The position numbers and the translations under genes are program-made. Shown piece by piece: positions 1-9,053 of a stretch of DNA of 64,000 nt. The notes beneath the pieces were generated by a model. The model was not told where the DNA came from, searched no databases, and saw only the letters and a list, made by a program, of their open reading frames with translations. The first letter of the stretch is position 1. Each line of letters begins with the position of its first letter. Source of the stretch: Escarpia spicata (lineage: Eukaryota; Annelida; Polychaeta; Sabellida; Siboglinidae); the NCBI GenBank assembly GCA_963995525.1, contig CAXEFP010001004.1:31782-95781 (forward strand), read 5' to 3'.

Positions 1-25
1 TGCAAAATTTCAGATTCGGAGATAC
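1..25. repeat. 3' end of a module cut by the window start
   Basis: These 25 bases match the last 25 bases of modules A, B and L. The S module that follows carries C at position 112, the allele seen after A or B and not after L, so the truncated module is most likely B (or A). Confidence 0.85.
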
Positions 26-232
26 TGCGAATATCGGCATGCGGTTTGAAGCGTACGCTTCCTCTCGCCGGCGCGAACAAGACGCAGAAGACCGCGTCTC
101 GATAGCTCGAACGGTCGTGATGCTGTAAGCAAACTACACATGGCGATCCCCCGTAGATTAACTCAATTTACTTAGTCGAATTTCAAGCATTTCTTACAAA
201 ATCTCTCATAGAATCGGTGTTATATACATCTC

Positions 233-295
233 ATACATGTATTTATATTATTTAGTGGCGAAACATGTTGCTTACTTAAAAATAAACATATGTTT
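233..295. other. Cluster of short perfect palindromes in the S AT-rich segment
   Basis: Three perfect palindromes lie within 63 bp: a 10-base one centred on CATG, an 8-base one centred on CATG and a 12-base one centred on CATATG. They recur at the same place in each S. A C-to-G change in units 18 and 19 (34525, 35870) breaks the first. Possible binding sites for a dimeric protein, but no function is shown by the sequence. Confidence 0.6.
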
Positions 296-393
296 GTGAA
301 ATTATACCATTTCTCCCACAAAGTCTATAGAGATCAGTATAAGGTCGACTACCTCTTAAATCGTTCACACAGTCAGCTTATTTCAAAAGTTAA

Positions 394-416
394 AAACGTT
401 CTAAGAAACGTTCTAA
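394..416. repeat. 11-base direct repeat in module S
   Basis: AAACGTTCTAA occurs twice with a 12-bp period (394-404 and 406-416), each copy including the palindrome AACGTT. The arrangement is repeated in every S module. It could be a paired binding site or a replication slippage product. Confidence 0.7.
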
Positions 417-634
417 TGCACTGTCATAATAAAGTAAGTATAATTGTTTGTACATTATGTATATCCTTCAGAATGGCATAGGTTTTATTTTGTTCAGACA
501 ATTGTATCAAAAAATGAAAACCTAGGGTTAAGTCCAACTTGAAAGGGTGTTATCTACCGTGTAGTTTTCGTTGACTGACGGATACCTTTCCGCAAATTGT
601 GCAGCATTTTGCAAAATTTCAGATACGGAGATAC

Positions 635-832
635 TGCGAATATCGGCATGCGGTTTGAAGCGTACGCTTCCTCTCGCCGGCGCGAACAAGACGCAGAAGA
701 CCGCGTCTCGATAGCTCGAAGGGTCGTGATGCTGTAAGCAAATCATCGAGGCCGATCCCCCGTAGACGAACTGACTTAACTCAGAAGAATTTCAAGCATT
801 TCTTACAAAATCTCTCACGCAATCGGTTTCGC
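635..832. repeat. Monomer m1 (198 bp)
   Basis: m1 is the first monomer of L, A and B. It starts TGCGAATATCGGCATGCGG, contains the perfect palindrome GAAGCGTACGCTTC (657-670), then CGCCGGCG, a conserved GAAGACCGCGTCTCGATAGC core, and ends in CAATCGGTTTCGC. The base 148 after its start is A in L and A modules and G in B. Confidence 0.93.
657..670. other. 14-base perfect palindrome in m1 and in S
   Basis: GAAGCGTACGCTTC is a perfect palindrome 22 bp after the start of each S, L, A and B module (for example 48-61 in S). The inner monomers m2, m3 and m4 carry imperfect versions (GAGTACGCTTC, GAGTATGCTTC), so the perfect form marks module starts only. It lies 37 bp beyond the 16-base palindrome of the preceding L, A or B module. 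Confidence 0.8.
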
Positions 833-1072
833 TGCGAATATCGGGATGCGGTTTGAAGAGTACGCTTCCTCTCGGCAGAGCGAACACGACGCTGAAGACC
901 GCGTCTCGATAGCACGAACGGTCGTGATGCTGTAAGCAAATCATACATTCATGCGCTTCACTAATTAGACGACGAGGCATTTGGCGACCTGTCGAGAGTC
1001 ATAGTTACTCCCTGATTTTACCTGCAAATTACAGATTCGGAGATACCAAATCTCTCACGCAATCGGTTTCGC
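833..1072. repeat. Monomer m3 (240 bp), unique to module L
   Basis: The first part matches m2 of module A up to GGTCGTGAT. It then has about 90 bp found only in L (around 945-1030, including CTAATTAGACGACGAGGC), then a diverged monomer end (GCAAATTACAGATTCGGAGA), joined near 1046 directly to a copy of the m1 3' tail. The junction looks like an old deletion or recombination scar fixed in all L copies. Confidence 0.88.
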
Positions 1073-1242
1073 TGCGAATATCGGCATGCGGTTTGAAGAG
1101 TATGCTTCCTCTCGGCGGCGCGAACAAGACGCAGAAGACCGCGTCTCGATAGCACGAACGGTCGTGATTCTATAGCAAAATTACGAATAAGCGCGGGTAA
1201 GCGGCGGGAGTAAATTTTGCAAAATTTCAGATTCGGAGATAC
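1073..1242. repeat. Monomer m4 (170 bp), last monomer of L
   Basis: m4 begins GGCATGCGG like m1 but has GAGTATGCTTCC, which breaks the 14-base palindrome. It shares its 3' part, from ATTCTATAGC to the end, with m2 of modules A and B, including the 16-base palindrome AAATTTTGCAAAATTT (1212-1227). Confidence 0.9.
1212..1227. other. 16-base perfect palindrome near each L, A and B module end
   Basis: AAATTTTGCAAAATTT is its own reverse complement. It ends 15 bp before the end of every L, A and B module (for example 1820-1835, 2188-2203, 2556-2571). S ends with a shorter 12-base form, ATTTTGCAAAAT. It is a candidate dimer-binding site or cruciform-forming point; function is inference. Confidence 0.8.
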
Positions 1243-1850
1243 TGCGAATATCGGCATGCGGTTTGAAGCGTACGCTTCCTCTCGCCGGCGCGAACAAGAC
1301 GCAGAAGACCGCGTCTCGATAGCTCGAAGGGTCGTGATGCTGTAAGCAAATCATCGAGGCCGATCCCCCGTAGACGAACTGACTTAACTCAGAAGAATTT
1401 CAAGCATTTCTTACAAAATCTCTCACGCAATCGGTTTCGCTGCGAATATCGGGATGCGGTTTGAAGAGTACGCTTCCTCTCGGCAGAGCGAACACGACGC
1501 TGAAGACCGCGTCTCGATAGCACGAACGGTCGTGATGCTGTAAGCAAATCATACATTCATGCGCTTCACTAATTAGACGACGAGGCATTTGGCGACCTGT
1601 CGAGAGTCATAGTTACTCCCTGATTTTACCTGCAAATTACAGATTCGGAGATACCAAATCTCTCACGCAATCGGTTTCGCTGCGAATATCGGCATGCGGT
1701 TTGAAGAGTATGCTTCCTCTCGGCGGCGCGAACAAGACGCAGAAGACCGCGTCTCGATAGCACGAACGGTCGTGATTCTATAGCAAAATTACGAATAAGC
1801 GCGGGTAAGCGGCGGGAGTAAATTTTGCAAAATTTCAGATTCGGAGATAC

Positions 1851-2218
1851 TGCGAATATCGGCATGCGGTTTGAAGCGTACGCTTCCTCTCGCCGGCGCG
1901 AACAAGACGCAGAAGACCGCGTCTCGATAGCTCGAAGGGTCGTGATGCTGTAAGCAAATCATCGAGGCCGATCCCCCGTAGACGAACTGACTTAACTCAG
2001 AAGAATTTCAAGCATTTCTTACAAAATCTCTCACGCAATCGGTTTCGCTGCGAATATCGGGATGCGGTTTGAAGAGTACGCTTCCTCTCGGCAGAGCGAA
2101 CACGACGCTGAAGACCGCGTCTCGATAGCACGAACGGTCGTGATTCTATAGCAAAATTACGAATAAGCGCGGGTAAGCGGCGGGAGTAAATTTTGCAAAA
2201 TTTCAGATTCGGAGATAC
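1851..2218. repeat. Module A, reference copy (368 bp, two monomers)
   Basis: A is m1 (1851-2048) plus m2 (2049-2218, 170 bp). m2 reads GGGATGCGG and CGGCAGAGCGAACACGACGC like m3 at its 5' side, and ATTCTATAGC onwards like m4 at its 3' side. It is thus a precise m3/m4 hybrid. The diagnostic base at 1999 is A. Confidence 0.95.
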
Positions 2219-2586
2219 TGCGAATATCGGCATGCGGTTTGAAGCGTACGCTTCCTCTCGCCGGCGCGAACAAGACGCAGAAGACCGCGTCTCGATAGCT
2301 CGAAGGGTCGTGATGCTGTAAGCAAATCATCGAGGCCGATCCCCCGTAGACGAACTGACTTAACTCGGAAGAATTTCAAGCATTTCTTACAAAATCTCTC
2401 ACGCAATCGGTTTCGCTGCGAATATCGGGATGCGGTTTGAAGAGTACGCTTCCTCTCGGCAGAGCGAACACGACGCTGAAGACCGCGTCTCGATAGCACG
2501 AACGGTCGTGATTCTATAGCAAAATTACGAATAAGCGCGGGTAAGCGGCGGGAGTAAATTTTGCAAAATTTCAGATTCGGAGATAC
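2219..2586. repeat. Module B, reference copy (368 bp)
   Basis: B matches A except for G instead of A at 2367 (CTCGGAAG against CTCAGAAG). The G removes a minus-strand TGA stop, which is why a longer minus-strand open frame crosses B; this is a by-product, not evidence of coding. B is always the last module before the next S, in 29 of 29 occurrences. Confidence 0.93.
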
Positions 2587-4539
2587 TGCGAATATCGGCA
2601 TGCGGTTTGAAGCGTACGCTTCCTCTCGCCGGCGCGAACAAGACGCAGAAGACCGCGTCTCGATAGCTCGAACGGTCGTGATGCTGTAAGCAAACTACAC
2701 ATGGCGATCCCCCGTAGATTAACTCAATTTACTTAGTCGAATTTCAAGCATTTCTTACAAAATCTCTCATAGAATCGGTGTTATATACATCTCATACATG
2801 TATTTATATTATTTAGTGGCGAAACATGTTGCTTACTTAAAAATAAACATATGTTTGTGAAATTATACCATTTCTCCCACAAAGTCTATAGAGATCAGTA
2901 TAAGGTCGACTACCTCTTAAATCGTTCACACAGTCAGCTTATTTCAAAAGTTAAAAACGTTCTAAGAAACGTTCTAATGCACTGTCATAATAAAGTAAGT
3001 ATAATTGTTTGTACATTATGTATATCCTTCAGAATGGCATAGGTTTTATTTTGTTCAGACAATTGTATCAAAAAATGAAAACCTAGGGTTAAGTCCAACT
3101 TGAAAGGGTGTTATCTACCGTGTAGTTTTCGTTGACTGACGGATACCTTTCCGCAAATTGTGCAGCATTTTGCAAAATTTCAGATACGGAGATACTGCGA
3201 ATATCGGCATGCGGTTTGAAGCGTACGCTTCCTCTCGCCGGCGCTAACAAGACGCAGAAGACCGCGTCTCGATAGCTCGAAGGGTCGTGATGCTGTAAGC
3301 AAATCATCGAGGCCGATCCCCCGTAGACGAACTGACTTAACTCAGAAGAATTTCAAGCATTTCTTACAAAATCTCTCACGCAATCGGTTTCGCTGCGAAT
3401 ATCGGGATGCGGTTTGAAGAGTACGCTTCCTCTCGGCAGAGCGAACACGACGCTGAAGACCGCGTCTCGATAGCACGAACGGTCGTGATGCTGTAAGCAA
3501 ATCATACATTCATGCGCTTCACTAATTAGACGACGAGGCATTTGGCGACCTGTCGAGAGTCATAGTTACTCCCTGATTTTACCTGCAAATTACAGATTCG
3601 GAGATACCAAATCTCTCACGCAATCGGTTTCGCTGCGAATATCGGCATGCGGTTTGAAGAGTATGCTTCCTCTCGGCGGCGCGAACAAGACGCAGAAGAC
3701 CGCGTCTCGATAGCACGAACGGTCGTGATTCTATAGCAAAATTACGAATAAGCGCGGGTAAGCGGCGGGAGTAAATTTTGCAAAATTTCAGATTCGGAGA
3801 TACTGCGAATATCGGCATGCGGTTTGAAGCGTACGCTTCCTCTCGCCGGCGCGAACAAGACGCAGAAGACCGCGTCTCGATAGCTCGAAGGGTCGTGATG
3901 CTGTAAGCAAATCATCGAGGCCGATCCCCCGTAGACGAACTGACTTAACTCAGAAGAATTTCAAGCATTTCTTACAAAATCTCTCACGCAATCGGTTTCG
4001 CTGCGAATATCGGGATGCGGTTTGAAGAGTACGCTTCCTCTCGGCAGAGCGAACACGACGCTGAAGACCGCGTCTCGATAGCACGAACGGTCGTGATTCT
4101 ATAGCAAAATTACGAATAAGCGCGGGTAAGCGGCGGGAGTAAATTTTGCAAAATTTCAGATTCGGAGATACTGCGAATATCGGCATGCGGTTTGAAGCGT
4201 ACGCTTCCTCTCGCCGGCGCGAACAAGACGCAGAAGACCGCGTCTCGATAGCTCGAAGGGTCGTGATGCTGTAAGCAAATCATCGAGGCCGATCCCCCGT
4301 AGACGAACTGACTTAACTCGGAAGAATTTCAAGCATTTCTTACAAAATCTCTCACGCAATCGGTTTCGCTGCGAATATCGGGATGCGGTTTGAAGAGTAC
4401 GCTTCCTCTCGGCAGAGCGAACACGACGCTGAAGACCGCGTCTCGATAGCACGAACGGTCGTGATTCTATAGCAAAATTACGAATAAGCGCGGGTAAGCG
4501 GCGGGAGTAAATTTTGCAAAATTTCAGATTCGGAGATAC
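2587..4539. repeat. HOR unit 2: S-L-A-B (1953 bp)
   Basis: Modules: S 2587-3195, L 3196-3803, A 3804-4171, B 4172-4539. It carries the tag variant GGCGCTAAC with T at 3245 in the first m1, shared with units 3, 5, 6 and 9. Confidence 0.97.
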
Positions 4540-7100
4540 TGCGAATATCGGCATGCGGTTTGAAGCGTACGCTTCCTCTCGCCGGCGCGAACAAGACGCA
4601 GAAGACCGCGTCTCGATAGCTCGAACGGTCGTGATGCTGTAAGCAAACTACACATGGCGATCCCCCGTAGATTAACTCAATTTACTTAGTCGAATTTCAA
4701 GCATTTCTTACAAAATCTCTCATAGAATCGGTGTTATATACATCTCATACATGTATTTATATTATTTAGTGGCGAAACATGTTGCTTACTTAAAAATAAA
4801 CATATGTTTGTGAAATTATACCATTTCTCCCACAAAGTCTATAGAGATCAGTATAAGGTCGACTACCTCTTAAATCGTTCACACAGTCAGCTTATTTCAA
4901 AAGTTAAAAACGTTCTAAGAAACGTTCTAATGCACTGTCATAATAAAGTAAGTATAATTGTTTGTACATTATGTATATCCTTCAGAATGGCATAGGTTTT
5001 ATTTTGTTCAGACAATTGTATCAAAAAATGAAAACCTAGGGTTAAGTCCAACTTGAAAGGGTGTTATCTACCGTGTAGTTTTCGTTGACTGACGGATACC
5101 TTTCCGCAAATTGTGCAGCATTTTGCAAAATTTCAGATACGGAGATACTGCGAATATCGGCATGCGGTTTGAAGCGTACGCTTCCTCTCGCCGGCGCTAA
5201 CAAGACGCAGAAGACCGCGTCTCGATAGCTCGAAGGGTCGTGATGCTGTAAGCAAATCATCGAGGCCGATCCCCCGTAGACGAACTGACTTAACTCAGAA
5301 GAATTTCAAGCATTTCTTACAAAATCTCTCACGCAATCGGTTTCGCTGCGAATATCGGGATGCGGTTTGAAGAGTACGCTTCCTCTCGGCAGAGCGAACA
5401 CGACGCTGAAGACCGCGTCTCGATAGCACGAACGGTCGTGATGCTGTAAGCAAATCATACATTCATGCGCTTCACTAATTAGACGACGAGGCATTTGGCG
5501 ACCTGTCGAGAGTCATAGTTACTCCCTGATTTTACCTGCAAATTACAGATTCGGAGATACCAAATCTCTCACGCAATCGGTTTCGCTGCGAATATCGGCA
5601 TGCGGTTTGAAGAGTATGCTTCCTCTCGGCGGCGCGAACAAGACGCAGAAGACCGCGTCTCGATAGCACGAACGGTCGTGATTCTATAGCAAAATTACGA
5701 ATAAGCGCGGGTAAGCGGCGGGAGTAAATTTTGCAAAATTTCAGATTCGGAGATACTGCGAATATCGGCATGCGGTTTGAAGCGTACGCTTCCTCTCGCC
5801 GGCGCGAACAAGACGCAGAAGACCGCGTCTCGATAGCTCGAAGGGTCGTGATGCTGTAAGCAAATCATCGAGGCCGATCCCCCGTAGACGAACTGACTTA
5901 ACTCAGAAGAATTTCAAGCATTTCTTACAAAATCTCTCACGCAATCGGTTTCGCTGCGAATATCGGGATGCGGTTTGAAGAGTACGCTTCCTCTCGGCAG
6001 AGCGAACACGACGCTGAAGACCGCGTCTCGATAGCACGAACGGTCGTGATGCTGTAAGCAAATCATACATTCATGCGCTTCACTAATTAGACGACGAGGC
6101 ATTTGGCGACCTGTCGAGAGTCATAGTTACTCCCTGATTTTACCTGCAAATTACAGATTCGGAGATACCAAATCTCTCACGCAATCGGTTTCGCTGCGAA
6201 TATCGGCATGCGGTTTGAAGAGTATGCTTCCTCTCGGCGGCGCGAACAAGACGCAGAAGACCGCGTCTCGATAGCACGAACGGTCGTGATTCTATAGCAA
6301 AATTACGAATAAGCGCGGGTAAGCGGCGGGAGTAAATTTTGCAAAATTTCAGATTCGGAGATACTGCGAATATCGGCATGCGGTTTGAAGCGTACGCTTC
6401 CTCTCGCCGGCGCGAACAAGACGCAGAAGACCGCGTCTCGATAGCTCGAAGGGTCGTGATGCTGTAAGCAAATCATCGAGGCCGATCCCCCGTAGACGAA
6501 CTGACTTAACTCAGAAGAATTTCAAGCATTTCTTACAAAATCTCTCACGCAATCGGTTTCGCTGCGAATATCGGGATGCGGTTTGAAGAGTACGCTTCCT
6601 CTCGGCAGAGCGAACACGACGCTGAAGACCGCGTCTCGATAGCACGAACGGTCGTGATTCTATAGCAAAATTACGAATAAGCGCGGGTAAGCGGCGGGAG
6701 TAAATTTTGCAAAATTTCAGATTCGGAGATACTGCGAATATCGGCATGCGGTTTGAAGCGTACGCTTCCTCTCGCCGGCGCGAACAAGACGCAGAAGACC
6801 GCGTCTCGATAGCTCGAAGGGTCGTGATGCTGTAAGCAAATCATCGAGGCCGATCCCCCGTAGACGAACTGACTTAACTCGGAAGAATTTCAAGCATTTC
6901 TTACAAAATCTCTCACGCAATCGGTTTCGCTGCGAATATCGGGATGCGGTTTGAAGAGTACGCTTCCTCTCGGCAGAGCGAACACGACGCTGAAGACCGC
7001 GTCTCGATAGCACGAACGGTCGTGATTCTATAGCAAAATTACGAATAAGCGCGGGTAAGCGGCGGGAGTAAATTTTGCAAAATTTCAGATTCGGAGATAC
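4540..7100. repeat. HOR unit 3: S-L-L-A-B (2561 bp)
   Basis: Modules: S 4540-5148, L 5149-5756, L 5757-6364, A 6365-6732, B 6733-7100. It carries the T tag at 5198, only in the L next to S. Confidence 0.97.
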
Positions 7101-9053
7101 TGCGAATATCGGCATGCGGTTTGAAGCGTACGCTTCCTCTCGCCGGCGCGAACAAGACGCAGAAGACCGCGTCTCGATAGCTCGAACGGTCGTGATGCTG
7201 TAAGCAAACTACACATGGCGATCCCCCGTAGATTAACTCAATTTACTTAGTCGAATTTCAAGCATTTCTTACAAAATCTCTCATAGAATCGGTGTTATAT
7301 ACATCTCATACATGTATTTATATTATTTAGTGGCGAAACATGTTGCTTACTTAAAAATAAACATATGTTTGTGAAATTATACCATTTCTCCCACAAAGTC
7401 TATAGAGATCAGTATAAGGTCGACTACCTCTTAAATCGTTCACACAGTCAGCTTATTTCAAAAGTTAAAAACGTTCTAAGAAACGTTCTAATGCACTGTC
7501 ATAATAAAGTAAGTATAATTGTTTGTACATTATGTATATCCTTCAGAATGGCATAGGTTTTATTTTGTTCAGACAATTGTATCAAAAAATGAAAACCTAG
7601 GGTTAAGTCCAACTTGAAAGGGTGTTATCTACCGTGTAGTTTTCGTTGACTGACGGATACCTTTCCGCAAATTGTGCAGCATTTTGCAAAATTTCAGATA
7701 CGGAGATACTGCGAATATCGGCATGCGGTTTGAAGCGTACGCTTCCTCTCGCCGGCGCGAACAAGACGCAGAAGACCGCGTCTCGATAGCTCGAAGGGTC
7801 GTGATGCTGTAAGCAAATCATCGAGGCCGATCCCCCGTAGACGAACTGACTTAACTCAGAAGAATTTCAAGCATTTCTTACAAAATCTCTCACGCAATCG
7901 GTTTCGCTGCGAATATCGGGATGCGGTTTGAAGAGTACGCTTCCTCTCGGCAGAGCGAACACGACGCTGAAGACCGCGTCTCGATAGCACGAACGGTCGT
8001 GATGCTGTAAGCAAATCATACATTCATGCGCTTCACTAATTAGACGACGAGGCATTTGGCGACCTGTCGAGAGTCATAGTTACTCCCTGATTTTACCTGC
8101 AAATTACAGATTCGGAGATACCAAATCTCTCACGCAATCGGTTTCGCTGCGAATATCGGCATGCGGTTTGAAGAGTATGCTTCCTCTCGGCGGCGCGAAC
8201 AAGACGCAGAAGACCGCGTCTCGATAGCACGAACGGTCGTGATTCTATAGCAAAATTACGAATAAGCGCGGGTAAGCGGCGGGAGTAAATTTTGCAAAAT
8301 TTCAGATTCGGAGATACTGCGAATATCGGCATGCGGTTTGAAGCGTACGCTTCCTCTCGCCGGCGCGAACAAGACGCAGAAGACCGCGTCTCGATAGCTC
8401 GAAGGGTCGTGATGCTGTAAGCAAATCATCGAGGCCGATCCCCCGTAGACGAACTGACTTAACTCAGAAGAATTTCAAGCATTTCTTACAAAATCTCTCA
8501 CGCAATCGGTTTCGCTGCGAATATCGGGATGCGGTTTGAAGAGTACGCTTCCTCTCGGCAGAGCGAACACGACGCTGAAGACCGCGTCTCGATAGCACGA
8601 ACGGTCGTGATTCTATAGCAAAATTACGAATAAGCGCGGGTAAGCGGCGGGAGTAAATTTTGCAAAATTTCAGATTCGGAGATACTGCGAATATCGGCAT
8701 GCGGTTTGAAGCGTACGCTTCCTCTCGCCGGCGCGAACAAGACGCAGAAGACCGCGTCTCGATAGCTCGAAGGGTCGTGATGCTGTAAGCAAATCATCGA
8801 GGCCGATCCCCCGTAGACGAACTGACTTAACTCGGAAGAATTTCAAGCATTTCTTACAAAATCTCTCACGCAATCGGTTTCGCTGCGAATATCGGGATGC
8901 GGTTTGAAGAGTACGCTTCCTCTCGGCAGAGCGAACACGACGCTGAAGACCGCGTCTCGATAGCACGAACGGTCGTGATTCTATAGCAAAATTACGAATA
9001 AGCGCGGGTAAGCGGCGGGAGTAAATTTTGCAAAATTTCAGATTCGGAGATAC
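7101..9053. repeat. HOR unit 4: S-L-A-B (1953 bp)
   Basis: Modules: S 7101-7709, L 7710-8317, A 8318-8685, B 8686-9053. It lacks the T tag found in the units on either side. Confidence 0.97.

Larger units (their letters stand above)
218..605. repeat. AT-rich non-monomeric segment of module S
   Basis: This segment resembles none of the satellite monomers and is clearly AT-rich (14 of 60 bases are G or C at 241-300), inside a GC-rich array (34 of 60 at 1081-1140). It contains perfect palindromes ATACATGTAT (233-242), AACATGTT (262-269), AAACATATGTTT (284-295) and ACAATTGT (498-505). It also has an 11-base direct repeat AAACGTTCTAA at 394-404 and 406-416. AATAAA occurs twice, and AAAGTAAGTAT resembles a splice donor; both are expected by chance in such DNA. 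No terminal inverted repeats or target-site duplication are visible at its edges, so there is no evidence for a transposon. A 63-codon open frame on the plus strand (290-481) is present in all copies but has no recognisable domain. The segment recurs once per HOR unit, 35 times. Confidence 0.9.
26..634. repeat. Module S, reference copy (609 bp)
   Basis: S marks the start of every HOR unit and occurs 35 times. Its first 108 bases are nearly the same as monomer m1. The next 80 or so are a diverged version of the m1 3' part: they share GATCCCCCGTAG and the stretch around CAAGCATTTCTTACAAAATC, but differ at many sites between. An AT-rich segment of about 390 bp follows (about 218-605). The module closes with a monomer-type end at 606-634 that reads CAGATACGGAGATAC, where other modules read CAGATTCGGAGATAC. 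That T-to-A difference is specific to S ends in every copy checked. S therefore looks like a monomer whose 3' part was replaced or split by unrelated AT-rich DNA. Confidence 0.95.
635..1242. repeat. Module L, reference copy (608 bp, three monomers)
   Basis: L consists of monomers m1 (635-832, 198 bp), m3 (833-1072, 240 bp) and m4 (1073-1242, 170 bp). It occurs once, twice or three times directly after S, or not at all, and never after A or B. There are 33 complete copies in the window including the one in unit 35. L is identical in plan to module A except for 240 extra bp between the first half of monomer m2 and its second half. Confidence 0.95.
26..2586. repeat. HOR unit 1: S-L-L-A-B (2561 bp)
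   Basis: Modules: S 26-634, L 635-1242, L 1243-1850, A 1851-2218, B 2219-2586. This is the longest common unit type and serves as the reference copy for the modules. The first m1 after S carries the common G (GGCGCGAAC). Confidence 0.97.

Noticed and set aside
423..445. Splice donor (AAAGTAAGTAT) and AATAAA polyadenylation signals in S
   Set aside because: Single short matches in AT-rich DNA are expected by chance, and no exon or acceptor structure accompanies them.
290..481. A 63-codon plus-strand open frame in every S module, beginning MFVKLYHF, basic with a short hydrophobic C-terminal part
   Set aside because: No family or domain is recognisable. It is conserved only because the whole array is conserved; the one change seen in it (16548, silent) is too little to argue for selection. 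AT-rich DNA readily gives frames of this size. Ribosome profiling or a homologue outside the satellite would change this.
218..605. Transposon insertion in the S module
   Set aside because: No terminal inverted repeats, target-site duplication, poly-A tail or transposase-like frame can be seen at or within the segment. An old, eroded fragment cannot be excluded.
2049..2190. CENP-B box (YTTCGTTGGAARCGGGA type)
   Set aside because: TTCGCTGCGAATATCGGG has three bases too many between TTCG and CGGG, and TACGAATAAGCGCGGG has an extra base and a wrong first half. Neither fits the required spacing.
528..2601. Minus-strand open frames of 62 to 132 codons, and one of 166 codons at 60427-60927
   Set aside because: They cross monomer and module borders, share pieces in shifted contexts, and change length with one SNP (the A/B site) or one indel (near 60874). 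This is the behaviour of chance frames in a GC-rich tandem repeat.
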